From the NCBI RefSeq assembly GCF_949628215.1, contig NC_134288.1:9555682-9619681 (forward strand): DNA of 64,000 nt, read 5' to 3'. Shown here piece after piece: positions 38,332 to 52,000 of this stretch (positions are counted from its first letter, which is position 1; each line of letters opens with the position of its first letter). Source of the DNA: Phalacrocorax aristotelis (taxonomy: Eukaryota; Chordata; Aves; Suliformes; Phalacrocoracidae). The notes below the pieces were generated by a model. It was not told where the DNA came from. It saw only the letters and a program-made list of their open reading frames with translations, and ran no database searches. A program made the translations under genes and the position numbers.

Positions 38332-39252
38332 GCTGTCTAAGCAACAATGGCATTTTTTCAAGGAAAAAGCTAAGCGACCTCCTGAAGCCTGGCCCTTTTT
38401 CGGCACCCGTAGCCATTAGAGCAGCCACCGACTACCTCCCATTAGCACTCCCTGCACTGGTGCTTTGTGCTGGAGCGCCGTTAGCAGCTGCCGGTTACCA
38501 AAGGCTGCCTCCCCTTCCTGCGGCACACCCTGCCAGTGTGAGCTGACACCGTTGGTGCCAGTCAGCTCGGAGGAGCACTGCTCCCCACACTTCCCACTCC
38601 CACCAGTCTGTCACCACTGCCGTGTGGCAGAATTACTGCCTCCTGCTCTCCAGCACATCCTAACACACAAAGAGCTGTGCTGCTGCTGCCAGCGCTCAGC
38701 TGCTCTGCGTATGCGAGAGAGGGAGGGTGCCTTGGAAAGGTCAGTGCAGGGAAGGAGGGCGATTCTGTCTCCTTCCTTTAGGGGCTGCAATCCTGGCATC
38801 ACAGTGAAACCTTGTCCTGCCGGCTGAGCCGTGTCTGCAGGGACTGCAGCCAGGGAGGGTGCCCCACATTGTGGGGCTTCTCGGGATGGTTTAATACCAG
38901 GTCTAAAGAGCTTCCTCTGCCTGTTCCCTGCCTAGCGAAATCATCCCAAATTATGAAAATTAAATTTCTCAATTGGTTGTGACTCCACTCTGGACTCTTC
39001 CCTTGTTTTTGTTCCTGGCCCAATTTCACTGGCAGCTTTAGCAGCACAACAGCAGCAGCCGCCACTGCCCTGGCTACAGCAGGATCCTCCCTGGAGCACT
39101 GTTTAATTTATCCCCCACATCCCCCATGCCCAAGGCAGCCCAGGGCTGGAGCACTGCGGCTCTGCCCCCTCCAACTGCATTAGCCCTGGGCCAGTCTTGT
39201 CACCCCTGTCACCCATTGCTGACACTAACTCAACTTGCCTGCACTGTTGTAG

Positions 39253-39408
39253 GGGGCAGATGGACTGTCAGAGCCCGAGGGCATCTCTCTGAAACGTGTG
39301 GCTGTGGTGGAAGATTTCTTTGACATCATATACTCGATGCATGTGGAAAGCTCGTCGGAGCCAGGCAAAGCACCCAAACATGCCGGGCAGAAGAAAACCT
39401 ACCGAGCG
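39253..39408 (+). CDS. NOL4L: NOL4L exon 2 (residues 104-155)
   Basis: An internal exon of 52 codons, phase 0 on both sides, with acceptor GTTGTAG and donor GCG/GTGAGA. It begins GADGLSEPEGISLKR and contains VAVVEDFFDIIYSMHVE, the block shared almost unchanged by NOL4 and NOL4L. It then runs through a short variable Ser/Glu/Pro segment to KHAGQKKTYRA. The conserved block is probably a folded helical region of the nuclear protein; no catalytic motif is visible. Because both phases are 0, this exon can join exon 1 or either of the possible alternative exons in intron 1. Confidence 0.95.
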
Positions 39409-41916
39409 GTGAGACTTCCCCTTCGTGTGCAGCGAGGGGATGGGAGCCAAGGAGCAGAGGGGCCATGGGAACAGGCATCCCGCGGGGATGGGGACGGGAG
39501 GGCAGGTAGAAGCAGAGCTGCTGGTGGGAGGCAGAGGTGAAGGAGAGTCCTGTTTGCCTGCGCGGGGAGGCATGAGAAAGGAGTCATTTAAAGGCAGAGC
39601 AGCTGTGCTCAGGAGATGGGAAACCAGGCTGCAGTGGCAGCACAACAGTACGGCTGCTTGGAGAGGAAAGACCAAGTGAATCATACAAAGACAACTGTAC
39701 ATGTCTGGGGGTAGAAAAAAAGGAAAGGATAAATGCTCAGTATTACTGATGGGTGAGGGGATGTTTGCCCAGTTCCCCGCGCACTCTGCTCCGTGCCATC
39801 TGCCTCCCTGTCTCCCTTGGCTGGAGGGAAATGTCTCGTGTGGGCCTTGAAGGGCACGAGCAGCCAGAAAGGGGACTGGAGCATGGCCAGAGCCCGCCCC
39901 TGGCCAAGTGGATGCTCTCACCAGCCCATCCTGGGTTTCCTCTGTTACAAAATGGAGGCAGGCACCAGGCTAAGTCTTGTCAGGTGCTCCATGGATGCTG
40001 AGAACCAGCTCTATCCATCCTGAAATCACTCTAGTTAGGTCAGGAATAATTTAGCTTGAAGTGTGTTTCTCCAGGGAGCTTGCTGTTTCTCCTGACTCTG
40101 CACAGCCCTTTGATGCAAACATTTGGGCTCTCCTTTTACAAGAAGAGCTGAATTTACTGTCCAAAACTGAGCTACTCCCTTGAATCCTACATCCCTGAGG
40201 ACCAGGTCGCTTAGAGACCAAAGTGGCTGGCTGGCAGCTCGTGTCTCTGGTGTATACATCATCTTGGAGAGGTCTGTGCAGGCTGCCCTGGTCTCTGCGA
40301 TGATGCCTGAGATTATGCAGGGCTTGGTGTACTGCCGGAGCCAGCTCAGGGGTGGAGTCTGTCCTGCTTGCCCTGCCTGCATATGTCCCCAACCCATCAG
40401 TAGCTCTGTGTGCTGGCAGTGCCAGAGGAGTGCCCAGTGCCCTGCAGTCCCCCCCATCTGGCAGGAGCCCCCGGGGAGCATGGCTCTGTGCTCACCACTC
40501 GTGGCATCGCTCTGTGCCCTGCACGTTCAACTCCAGCCCCAGAGCCTGGGGGCCGGGGCACGCGCTGACCCTCCCCGGCCCGGGGCAGGTCACCTCTTTA
40601 TAGCCGGGGGAGCAGCCCCACCAGCACGACCACAATTCAAAAACTTTCCTCTCATTTCCCCAGCAGACCACTCTGACCCTCCCCTAATTCCTTCAATTCA
40701 GCTCTCTAGAGGACTAATCTGTGCCCTGCACAGCCTCGGGGGAGCAGGCTGGGTCCGTCTGTTTTCCCAAGCCTGCTCGCGGCAGTCAGAGAGCTTCACG
40801 CTCCACCCCTCCGTCTCCCTCTTGAGCTGAGATCATCACATTAGCAGTGTGTATCCCCTCCTGACCTGGCAGGACGCTGCTGGCTGGGCCGGCTGGCCTC
40901 GCTCATGCCCTGTCTCCCTGGAGCGCCTTTGCAGCTGGGTCTGGAAGGTGAAATGCTGCATAGCGCACCCCGTGCCGTGGCTCGGGTGCACAAAGGGACG
41001 CTGCTGGGCAGTCAGCTCGGGAGGCTTCAGTGTCTCCTGCTGTTTCTCTCCTTCTCCCTTTCCCCACCGTTTCTGATTAGAGGAACCGGAGAGTTTGCCC
41101 TTGTCCGTGACCTCTGGAGGGAGGCAATCAGAAAGGGAGTTTGGATGGGAGATAACTCATCAAGGAAGCTGTCTGCTCTGCAGAGCATCAAATCAGCTGA
41201 GAAATAACAACTGTATCACTAAAATTAGCTGAACATTTGCAGCAGAGACTATGGACTGGCTGGAGCAAAAGAGGGAGGGAAACTGGGCTCAGCCCCGCGG
41301 GCAGCATGAAGGGACAGTTCCCTGCCTGCACAACAATACCATGTTTGCCACCAGCAATTTTCAGGCCCCTAATTTCAGTGTTTCTGTGGGAGTCCCTAGT
41401 GCTTGTGCATTGATAAATATCGCACAGAGGCAAAGGCTGAGCTGAGCAGCCGTTCAGTCACAACAGGGCTCGATGGGGCTGTAGCTGAATAGAAGGAGAA
41501 TCCCATGAGGACCAAGCACTGCATCCTCCATTTGAACGGCTGGGACAAGGTCCCTGCCTGAACTTTCCACCCATCTGGCATTAGCGTGCACGTAAAACCT
41601 CGGGCTCTGCTGCCGCTCAGTGGAGATAAATGTCTCTCCCTCCCGCCACAACGTCAGGTCACGGGGCTGCTTTAGCCATGATCAAGCAAACTCTCTGCCC
41701 TCTGCCCCATTGCACTTTTTGTATATCATTATTTTATTCCAAGCTTAAGCATCACCCTTTCCTGTAGGCTAGAAAAATGCTTGGAATTTAGGAATTTTTA
41801 ATTTTTGCTAACAAAATAAGGTGGGAGTGTGATGCCCACCAGCCAGAGGATGGGGATCAGGACATCCTCGGCTGCCCTCCTGGCTCAGCCCCCGTCACCA
41901 GCCGTCACTCGCGAGG

Positions 41917-42080
41917 TGTCTGGTTGCAACCCTGCTTCCCGTTATGAGCCCCACTTCTGCTGGGCTCGCAGCCCTGAGGACTGGCACAAACAATTGAATT
42001 TCTGTCTGCTTTATGACCCCACTTGTAAGTGCTGTGACCCCTGCTGGGGTCATGGCCCCTGGTTTGGGAACCGCCATGCT
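41917..42080. mobile_element. Non-autonomous hAT (Charlie-like) element, copy A
   Basis: The left end carries GTCTGGTTGCAACC and the right end GGTTTGGGAACCGC. These resemble the terminal inverted repeats of Charlie-type hAT transposons (GGTTCTCAACC and its complement). The interior has the repeated TGACCCC and GGGGTCATGGCCCC patterns common in such elements. There is no transposase. Positions 41945-42060 match 56281-56396 at about 82% without gaps (my hand count). Old and degraded. Confidence 0.5.
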
Positions 42081-42149
42081 AGGACAAGTCACTTAGACCA
42101 AACAGGATGGGTGATTAACCATAGGAACCAACGCCAAAGTAAGAGTTGG

Positions 42150-42330
42150 GCTCTCCACCTCTTAATGCCTTCCAATTAAGACCAGATGTCTTCCTGGAAG
42201 ATGTTTTAGGCAAACCACAGGCTACTGGGCTGCAGGAGAACCTGGGCGAAGTTCCCTGACTTGAGCTACACAGAAGGTCAGTCTCCGTGATTTGATGGTC
42301 TCTTATGGCCTTAAAGAAATCTACATTAAA
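42150..42330 (+). mobile_element. CR1 LINE 3' end relic
   Basis: The run from AAGACCAGATGTCTTCCTGG through GTTTTAGGCAAACCACAGGC to AGAAGGTCAGTCTCCGTGAT and ATGGCCTTAAAGAAATC follows the classic 3' end of turtle/crocodile/bird CR1 elements. Only the 3' tail is present. It supports a sauropsid origin. Confidence 0.6.
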
Positions 42331-42499
42331 ATAGCCTCATTCCTTCTCCAAATAACCTAGTCTTGATCTTTAGAAATACTGTAAAATTGCTGCTGGCAGG
42401 GATTAATTGGAATAATAGGACTCAGTGATAGCCAGGCACCTTCTGTGGGTGCTTAGGTCTGGAGAGAGTGTTTAACTTCAGGTATCCAAGTTTAAATAT

Positions 42500-42650
42500 T
42501 TATTCTTAGCTTTTCCTCATCTGTAAAATACAAATACCCCTCAAAGGTTCAGGAGACTTAATTCATTACTGTTTGTAAAAATGTTTTCAATTCCCTAGAT
42601 AAAATATGTCACAGAAGTGCAAAGTATTATTAACAGTAATTGATTGTCAT
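42500..42650 (+). repeat. MIR/CORE-type SINE 3' part
   Basis: TTTTCCTCATCTGTAAAATA, then GAGACTTAATTCATTACTGT, then AGAAGTGCAAAGTATTATTA, in the order of ancient amniote MIR-type SINE 3' halves. The head is missing or unrecognisable. Confidence 0.55.
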
Positions 42651-43124
42651 TGTGGGAAAAAGTGACCTGCCCTTACAAAAGATTAATGGATTCTTCAGGT
42701 TACTGATGTGATGGTAATTAACAATGCAAACAGAGCTGACGAGACCTTACTTTCTCATTTGATTCTTACACATTCGTAGCTTTGCTCTCCCCAGACTCCA
42801 AGGGGGAATAGAGAGGAGTTTCTGGGAAGGAGTGGCTATGCAGGGAGTCCAAAGGTCTGCTTGTTTGCATCTCTTGGTGCCTCTCTGACATACCAGTTAC
42901 CCTCCCAAAATGTTCCTCCATCAACAGTTGCTCTGGAGAGAGAGACACATGGATACCAGGACTGGGCTGACAGGAACGGTGTGTTGCTGTGATTCGTTGA
43001 TGTTCTTGGCTAGGCTGAGCAGGCGAGGTGGGAGGGTGCCGGTGGTCTCCTGCGCCCTCTGCCCGGCTCTCCGTTATGCATTTTCCCTCTCCCAGAACAT
43101 ACAGCCATTTCATTGTTTTCCCAG

Positions 43125-43236
43125 ATTGCAGAGACCTATGCTTTTCTCCCAAGAGAAGCTGTGACCAGGTTCCTGATGAGTTGTACTGAGTGCCAGAAGA
43201 GGATGCATTTCAACTCCAACGGACTGGAGCCCAAAG
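43125..43236 (+). CDS. NOL4L: NOL4L exon 3 (residues 156-192, part of 193)
   Basis: An exon of 112 nt, phase 0 in and phase 1 out, with acceptor TTTTCCCAG and donor AAAG/GTAAAT. It encodes IAETYAFLPREAVTRFLMSC followed by TECQKRMHFNSNGLEPK. The YAFLPREAVTRFLMSC segment is nearly invariant in the NOL4 family. The paired cysteines C175 and C178 (CTEC) followed by a basic stretch are conserved too; whether they bind metal is not known. The last base begins the Glu codon completed by exon 4. Confidence 0.95.
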
Positions 43237-46200
43237 GTAAATGCGAATGAATTCTGCCAGCAGAGCTGACACAGCATTTTGTACCAGCATGGTATCACTG
43301 ATAGCTGTCAGGATGCCGCTCCATCAGTGAGATACTTCTTTACCAAATGGTTTTCCCAAACCTGTGTTATTTTTCATGCACTTTTGTAGGCAAGCTGAAA
43401 GAATTGTTTAAATCTGGTTTATCCATCACTGTTTTCAGTTTAGAGAGCAGAAGCAGTCTAGCTTTCTTTCTGAGCAGGCAAGCAGTTTCACTTCTGAGTC
43501 CACCTTCCCCAGTGCAACCATACACCACTTGGGTCAAAAATAATTCAGATATGTCTGCAATCAACCTATAACTGTGTGTGGGTGGAAACATAGATTTCTG
43601 AAAAAATGTGACCTAAAATTTTGCCTTTAAACTATTAAATTTCTAATGAAAGACACTGAATAGGTCTGAATAACTGAAGTTTCGGATGAAGAAGTAATTT
43701 ACAGTAATTAATAGATATGCATGTCGTGATCCTTTTTTTGATAACAGAAGGCATTTTGGTAATCAATGTTATATTTTGCCTGTGTATACAACCAATTGGC
43801 CTGGCCATTGTGGTGGTTGGCTCATCATGGTTCTTTCGTAAATGGAACCAATCTGCAGCTCCTAGGTCTAAAAAATATAAGCAGCGCATAAGATGGGATC
43901 AGGTTTTCTTCCAGAGTAAATAGTTAAAGTTGATGTTAGTGTGGGTTTTTTTCTGAATTACTTCTTTCTGACAACTTGTTTTCATGATCAAGTGCAAAGC
44001 ATCAAACTGACTCTGAGAGGTTTCACCCAACATAATTGCTTCTTTAAAAAAACATAAGCAAACTGCAAAGAGTTATACTATTTCAAAACTGTTAAGGCAA
44101 ACAGGCTAATTTGGCAGCTCTTATCAAGCAGAGAAGCAGAATTAAATAAACAAAGGACCCAACAATAGAAAATTTCTAATATTAAATACTGATTTCCAAC
44201 TGTTTACAGCTAGGAATAGAGCTACAGACAACCCAGAGGTTCTGTTCAAGTGGGTTATGTATGCCAGCGATCCAAAGCTAGTGACTGAAATGCTTTGTAC
44301 TTGTTATATATTTTAGAAACTCTCCCAAATAATCCTATGTGACATTTATTAGCCTAAGCTCCATTACCGCGGCTCTTCCCATTCTGCTGGCTAAGGGCCT
44401 GATCCCTCTTTCCAATTAGGTCAAGAGAAGTTTTGAGGCCTTCGGCCTCACTGGGAGCAAACCTGACCTCTACACTGGTTGCGCCGCATCCATCACCAGT
44501 GGCATTCCAAGTCCTGTGGCTGTGGCTGTCAGCTCAGTGGGCAGGAAGGATGATGGGATGAGAGTCAGGCCAACAAGGATGTTGCCTGTTGGTTTGACCC
44601 AAAATGGGACACAATACTAAACACCTGGCACTAGCCCAGTGTTCCACCCCAGAGCTTGGGGTCCCTTTTCAGGAGGCAGCTGATGAAAAGGGTCTTTGTT
44701 CCTTCAGGGGCTCCCTCCTGCCCACCCACCATCCTCAGCCCTCCCATGCCTCGCTCAGTGACACAGCACCCGTCCCGGCTTAGAGGTGGCTCAGAGAACA
44801 CCAGGTGCTGATTATCCTCCCCAGAGCAGTCCTAGCTGTGGAAATCATGTCAGAGCTGAGATCTGGCTGTCCTGAGCAAATTTATAAATTAATATAAATA
44901 TAAAATAGAAATTTATAAATTATTTTCATAAAGCTTTCCCATTACCAGGTCTCTTAAAAATTTATCAAACAGGAAAACAAAGGATCCCACACATGAAAAG
45001 TCCTGCTTCTTACCCACCAGGAATGGGAGGACAGAAGTGCCTTTCTGTTCTGAATAGTACCTAAATAGTGACTAAGTACCTGTGAAAATGCACAGAGTAG
45101 ATTAGATAAGGTAACTTTTACTAGGGAAGAGTGTCTGATTTCACTAATGCATATTCAGGAATTTATCAGGAGAAAATCACCTAAAAAACCACTGGGGTCA
45201 TAGAAGAATTACCTAGGTGTATGCACATGCATACACACATACAAGGATATATAGGTAAAGTTTAACTCAGTAAGATGAAAAAATTGAGCCATTCCCATCT
45301 CTTCCTACTTCTCTTGTCTATTAAACAAATCTCAACACATTTCATTTGTGATCGCAAAAATCCCTAACTAAATGTATCTGACATCAAACCCTGCAGGGCA
45401 CCCACATAATTTATAAAAGCAAATTTTCTTGCTCATGGGAAACTTTGAACATCACTGGACTTCACTGTGATCTCTTTGCACTGTTATTAAATTAGGACGA
45501 ATTCCAGTGGAGTTATACAAGGTGGAATTAGGATCGAAATCATTTTACTTTAAACCATACTGGCTGTTCCATCTGTATGTCCAACACATGGGGCATGTGA
45601 TAGAGATAACTTTTGAAAAATGAGCTAAAGGATTCCAGTAACCCCCTCTTGTGACGTAAGATATGAGGATTGTTCCCGTGGAGTCCCCCAGGCCTTTTAA
45701 AACAAAGGTTTTCTTTCTTTTTCAGTTAGCTTAAGAAAAAAAGGGGTTGGATTCTTAGGCTCAAGCTCTTATCTGTTGCAGTTGCACAAATTCACAGTAA
45801 ATTTGTGGCTGCTAATGGCATTATTCCAGATTTACATCAGGATGTTTTCAGGCAGAATCTAAGCGCCAAAGATCATCTACCTCCCTATTCCTCCCCCTGT
45901 GAGGATGCTGAGCTGCTTCTATTGAGCCTCATTCATTTCTGTAGAGCTGAACTATTAAGTGGGGAATGACAGGAGGGCAACATATCATCCTCAGAGGTCT
46001 GAAAGACTCGCCTCATCTTCACACCTGTGCTTCAAGGAAAGAGCAGCTTTATTTTTGTTGCTCTTAGCAAATGCTTTCCCAAACTTTTCTTAAAGACTGA
46101 CCCCAGCCAACCTGGGTAGTTGGCAGATTTTGTTCCGGGGAGGTGTTTTCCCTTTCATTGCAGAACCAGACTGCATGAATCACCCTTTCCTTGCACTGGG

Positions 46201-47638
46201 ATTTTAGCATCTCTTCATCACAAGATAACAACCTTGCATAGTAGAATAAGGTGTTATGTTGGGTGCTTAATATATAGAGGCATAGAATTGGTCTTAATCT
46301 ATAGGTTAAAGCATGACAGAGACCAGTGATATACAGCCAAGAGAAAAGAAGGGAGGAATTAGTTTACAAGGTTCCTAAAAGCTTTGCACGTTCATATTTG
46401 AGCAATCCAATGGTGTGAGTAGCTCTGGCCACTCTTGCCTGCATCCACAGTCACGAATGCTTCATCTACCCAGGGATGAATTAGATGGACCTGGAAAAAC
46501 ATAATTGTGTTTTCATGGACCCTAAGTAGGGTCTTGATACAGAAGATTTGCAAAACCTGTGATGTTTAAGCCAGTTGCAGACAGTTTTTGGGTCAGGTCA
46601 TTTCTTAATCAGACATGACCGATCTGATATTTCCAGAGGTATGAAGCATCTTCAGGTCTGCTGAGTTTCACTGGGATTTTTTGATATTCAGCATTTCTGA
46701 AAAGCAGGTCCATTATGTTTGGGTTGATGGGTTTTCTAAGGTGCTGTAAAACATTTTGTGAAGGCTCTCTTTTCAAGGGGCTGTGTCAGAGGTGCCTGTG
46801 AAATCAGTGACCCCAGAAAATGCAAGCCAGGCAGGGAGATTCAGAGACAGGAGTGGAAACCTCCCACCATCAGTTCACCTTCAGCTCCTGGAAATCCTTC
46901 TTCCCCATCCGTTGTTGCTTAAGCTCACTTTCCATATGATGGCAGAGCTGACAAATCTTTGAGAATTTAGAAAAATCATTGAGATTTTGCTTTATGGTGA
47001 CTTTCCTGGTCTGGCTAAACAAAATGATCTGCAGGAGTGGTCTGAATCTAGAGTAATCTCTAGAGCTCAATATGATGCAGCCAGAGGAATCAACAGGAAC
47101 AATTTAAATTAAAGATTTTTAAAATTAAGTTTGTGTTTTAATGAGGGTGTTAAAAATAATCTTCATCACCAGATAGAGATACTTAATAAGTTGCCTTAAT
47201 GTTAACTCCTACCTGAGGGAATCCCAGAAAAATTGGCAAGACTTTGCAATGCTAAAACAAGCTGCAAATGTATTCTTGTTCATCAACCTCTGCATAAATC
47301 CCATTTGCATGGAAGTGCTTCTGAGGCATCAGCAAGACTCAGTTTCTTCCTCTGCTACATTCTAGTTTGGTAGACTGAAAAAATATATATTAAGTGTAGT
47401 CTTTTCCACAGGTGACAGCAATGGCTTCCCTCCTCCCCCCCGCCCAAACAGCATCTGTTCTGTAATTAGGTTCTTGGTGAGGTCATGTTCTTATAGGAAC
47501 CTTAGCTCAGCAGGCACCAGCTCTCACGAGGGATTTGAAGTGCTTCTAAATACCTATGTTTAACAATTATGAGAACACATCACAGGTCTGTGCTTCCACA
47601 TCCCTGTATCTAAATAAAATGTTTCCTCTGTTCTTCAG
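43237..47638 (+). other. NOL4L intron 3 (4.4 kb)
   Basis: GTAAAT donor and CTGTTCTTCAG acceptor. A+T-richer than its surroundings. I see no supported additional exon or clear mobile element. Confidence 0.85.
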
Positions 47639-47748
47639 AGAGTGAACCACCTTCCTCTTTGGTTTCTGGGATCATTGACTACAACATGCCCCTCACCTCT
47701 ACTTACCTGAAGCAAATGAAGCTGCGGGTAATGAATTCACAGGAACAG
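47639..47748 (+). CDS. NOL4L: NOL4L exon 4 (residues 193-229)
   Basis: An exon of 110 nt, phase 1 in and phase 0 out, with acceptor GTTCTTCAG and donor CAG/GTGAGT. With the G from exon 3 it reads [20 protein letters not shown] followed by [20 protein letters not shown]4 has a related IDYNMPIT segment, but [11 protein letters not shown] and [11 protein letters not shown] are the NOL4L form, which is why I name NOL4L. The next exon should begin with acidic residues and soon reach the Met used by the short isoform. I did not find it before the end of the window, so the gene is truncated by the window and not by mutation. Confidence 0.95.
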
Positions 47749-48967
47749 GTGAGTCACGCTCCGGGTGCAGGGCAGTGCGAGGTGCAGAGTGGGTTTTTGC
47801 CCATGATGAAGGGGTGAAGGGATTGACTGGTGCTTGGCACATCGATTTTTGGAGGATGCTTTTGGAAATAGCTGGTTTGTCCAGGCAGGCCAGACTCTGA
47901 CCAAGTACAGCAAGTGTTGGTACGTGGAAGCTGGGAGGGCAGTGCGCCTCTGATCTTCTGGCTCGGCGAAAGCAAACAGGGCTACTTCAGCTTAGTGTCA
48001 GTGGAGAGGAGCAGAGATGGAGCTGATGCAGTTATTGCTTATAACAGTCTGCTTGTTCTTTAGACATACAGTTATTCTAAGAAATTGTCTTAAAAATAAA
48101 TATGGCAAATAGGAATTTGTTCCTTTACCTCCTCCTAATTGCCTGGGAGCTTTAGCTGATGGGGTCTGACACCCAGACTCTGCTTTGGTTACTCCAGTGC
48201 TCTCTTAAACTGATTGGCAACTTGAGGAAGTTCAACCACAGCCATTCTAGTTTTGTGTCAAAACAGGAGAAGGCTCAGTTGTTTGATGAGAGTGTTAAGC
48301 CACTGGATTTTGATCTGGGAATGGATGGGGCAGACTCCCACAGGATTATATCCAGGCTGTGCAATTTTCTGAAGTTCTGCAGGTGCAGAATTAGCTATGG
48401 GAACCTCTGTGCACCATGGAAACAGTCTATAAAAAGAAAAGTATGTTTTACTTGCTCCCCACAACCTGCACTGGAAACCAGTGCTGGATTTTCTTTCCAG
48501 CACAGTGAAACCTGAGTCTGATCTCAGACATTACTGCCAGTTTCAAGAAGTGAAAGAGTTTGCATTGTGCAGTGGTGGAAAACATTACTGATGGATTGAA
48601 CTGTGAAGTTGTGCCCAATGGATACTTTTATCTAGTGGCACCCTAAAGGGACATTTGCTGGAGCATCCATTGCCAGCATGTAAAATGCCAGATGTGGGTT
48701 TGCTGTCAGGAGTTGGGGAGATACTGAGTTCCTCCATGGCTTCAGCAGTGAAACCTTCTCGCTGGAGGACAAAATGGCATCTGACAGGAAGCACTTACGT
48801 GTTGTGGAGCTTTTTTCCTTTGCACATGTTGGACACCTGAGTGGGTTTAAAGTTTTGTTTGCAATAGGTTATGTTATAGCTTTTGAAACGTAAAAGGCTG
48901 TGATGTGCCAGGTTTTGCGCTTGGGCTGGGTCAGGTGGTAGAACTATGGACAGCTCCGGGCTGTATG

Positions 48968-49019
48968 GCTGGGCTGGGCTGGACTGGGCTGGGCTAAATT
49001 GGGCTGGGCTGGGCTAGGG
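48968..49019. repeat. GGGCT pentamer repeat
   Basis: Tandem GGGCT units with a few variants (GGACT, AAATT). It is G-rich on the + strand and could form quadruplexes. Confidence 0.9.
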
Positions 49020-52000
49020 ACATGGAGTGGAAGGATGTCTGCTTCCTGGCATCTGATGGCTGCTTCAGGACCACTTTTGGATAAAGAGGATCAAAAGCTG
49101 GCATATTCCAATGGCCTTTGCCTTGTGCAAAGTGTTTGCCGGGTCTTGGTGCAACTCCTAGCAGAAAGGCGTTGAGATTGCAGACTCTACCATTGTCCAT
49201 ACCATTGACTACCAACCTGTTCTTCACCAAGATTAAGGGCTCAGAGGGCCATGAATTGTGTTTTTCAGCATTTGAGGCAGCTCTTTCAAGTTAAGTTTGA
49301 TGTATACAAAAGGACGGTCTGAGAAGATTGTCTAGTTACCATTTATGCGTTTTCTGCCGGTTCCTCTTGTCTCCAAAGCTCTGTGCCAGGGAAGTGTGTT
49401 ATGAAGCTTCATTAAACTCCTGTACCCAGTTTCTACAGGTAGAAAACTGGACTTGCAGTTTGGTCTTATTTCCATAATAAAGAACACCCCAGAAGCTGGC
49501 AGGCTTTAGTACTGAATCTTGAGTTTTGAAGCTGCATGCTTAGGGATGCTTGTTTTGAGAACCTCGGTTGGTAATTTAGAGATTTGAGAAATTTATACCC
49601 TGAATTTTGGTTTAGCAGTTTGCACTGGAGCTGTCACCAGATATATAGATATAACGTGCTGCTAACATGAATACTCTTGAAGCTCGCTAAGATCAGAATA
49701 GAAGCATATGCCATACGGGAACAAAAAAGAGACCAGCTGAGGCAACCAGCAGTTGTTGGTTTAGATCATAAATCAAACGGCTTGATGTTATTCCCTGCCT
49801 CTAAAGTTTTTGTTTTCCTGAGCTCTCATTGGTATGTTGCAGTGCAGCTTTCTAAGCTTTTCAAGCTGTAACAGCCAAGGGAAAAACTATTTGGAAGAAG
49901 TAAAATTTGCCATACAGTGTGTTACTGAAACTGATTCCTGACAGCAAAACAACAAAAGATCAGTCTTATTGCTCAGACTTCTGAAGAATTAAAGCTTTCC
50001 TTCAGATCTGGAGATAACAACAGTCTGGAAAGGATACAGGTGGTTGGACCCAGTGGAGAAAATCCAGCGTGACTTGGGTGCCATCCGTTCTGAGATACGG
50101 GACACTCCCCGGCTTCCCCTGGGGAAACAAGTGCTGTGCTCCTAATGCAGCTGTGGCTGTGCCTGAGCTGCTAACACTGAGGTAGTTGTGAAGAAAACGT
50201 GTTTAATAATATCAATACCAGGCTTCAGTTCCCTCCACCAAGAAATCCCCTGCTATTTTTTCCCTTCTTCATAGTTTGCACTGGAAACATGACAGTACTG
50301 TCCATTTTTCCTGGAGGATCCTGGCAGTCTTTGTGGAGCATGGGCTGTGAAACGTGGGCTGCTGCTCTCCCCAGGGAGGGAGCCTTAGAGTTAGGGAGTT
50401 GCAGCTGTTGGGGTTCCAGGTGTTTACAAACTGCAAAAGTCCCCTAGAGATGATAGAAATAAATATGGCTTTGCTACAAATGCAAACCAGGAAGAAAATA
50501 CAACCTGCTTTTAAAGTTTGTTTGCACTATACAAACATGCACTGCATGGTTTTTATATATCAACATTTACAAAATGATATTGGTTCCTCTCTAGCTCAGT
50601 TTTGCTGCCATGCCACCTTACTGCCTTGCACTCACTAACATTTGATGGTGATAATAGAAATAAATTAAGCAACGGACTTGTGTTCAACTTGGCTTTTGCC
50701 AAAAGCAATTATTTGTGTGCAGCAGCACCAGGAGGAACTTGCTTCACTTGGGATAACAATGAATGAATTTATGCCAAAGTGGCCTTTTAACTACATTATT
50801 CAGGAAAAAAAAGTGTACGCATAACTGTAATTTATTAGTGCTGTTAAGTACATCACTATTAGGGCAGCAGTGTCTCCACAAGAAAGCACAGCCAGGAGAA
50901 CCTCAGAGAGCGCATTTTATCTCTACTTAGGGACAAAAAACAGTCAGGAGAGGAGCTCTTTACATGGTTGCTCACAAAATGAAGAGTTCCTGCAGAATAT
51001 ATTTCAATATATTTCTTGGAGTCAGTACATTTATTCTGGTATGATGGAAAACAACAGTGACCCATGCTGCTTAAATTGGGTTCACTAGAACTTGCAGGAG
51101 CTTCTGGGGTGTGAGTCTTCCTTCATTCCCATTTCATACCAGTTCTCACATATGTGAGAAAAATCAGGCCCCTTACCCTTTCCACAGAGTGCCGAATTAG
51201 CTGCGTTTCAGGGTATCTACTGAGGCATTAAAGCTTCTCTGAACTTCTGACCTTCCCAATCTAGCAGCAAAAAGGAATTAAGATATTTGATATTTATCTA
51301 TAATGATCCTTCCACCTCATTTTCAAATGATAAATATTAGCATTTTAAAATGATTCGTTATTCGCGTTTATTGCAGTCATTTTCCAGACAATCTTTTCTG
51401 TCTTACTCAAACTCAGCCTTGGATTTATTTTTCATGCCACACTGTTGGGCATGATTTCCACTGGTGGCTGGTGGAATATGGAAGATTTTAAAAGAAAAAA
51501 TCCATGAAATGCCAGACTTGCTCTCTGCCCTGGAGATTTTGCTGCCACCTTGGCAGACACAGTCCAGGGCCGAGTAACCAGGTTTAAATGATACAGAAAC
51601 ATTTTCAAAGGTTGCTTCAATGACTGCTGACAGAAGGTCATGCAATCAGTGAATGGCAGGAGCAGCTCTTGGTTGAGAAATAACACGAGCACTTTTCTTG
51701 TTGCTATGGCTTTGCTACACTGGCTTGTAAGTGTTTGAGAGGGACAGAGCCTTGTCCTGCACTGTCACACACTCCATCCATCCAGTAATTTCCCTGTAAA
51801 CGTGGAGTGTGTGACAGTGTGTGGATGTGGTTTTCAAAACACGGTTTCAAGCAATGTTTTAACCCAAACAGCAGGGTAATCCTGGAACGGGGGATGCAGG
51901 GGTTCAAATCCCACGGATGTACAGGGAGTTGGCTTCCTCCAGTGCTGGTGAGGATCGAGCCTCCTCTGCAGGATTTGGGAGCTCACGGAGCCTCACAACC

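Larger units (their letters stand above)
21720..39252 (+). other. NOL4L intron 1 (17.5 kb)
   Basis: GTTAGT at the 5' end and TTGTAG at the 3' end. The first 1.3 kb is CpG island. The remainder is mostly unique sequence with low transposon content. It contains a possible antisense frame (23674-24717), a possible cassette exon (28585-28695), an internal CpG island (about 35200-36150) and a TA-rich microsatellite (38272-38331), each listed separately. Outside these I see no supported feature. Confidence 0.85.
39409..43124 (+). other. NOL4L intron 2 (3.7 kb)
   Basis: GTGAGA donor and TTTTCCCAG acceptor. It contains, near its right end, a hAT-like non-autonomous element (41917-42080), a CR1 3' end (about 42150-42330) and a SINE tail (about 42500-42650). 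I see no extra exon. Confidence 0.85.

Noticed and set aside
51890..51920. tRNA gene suggested by GGGTTCAAATCC
   Set aside because: The B-box-like motif is there, but no A box at the right distance and no cloverleaf arms pair. At most a SINE-head relic.
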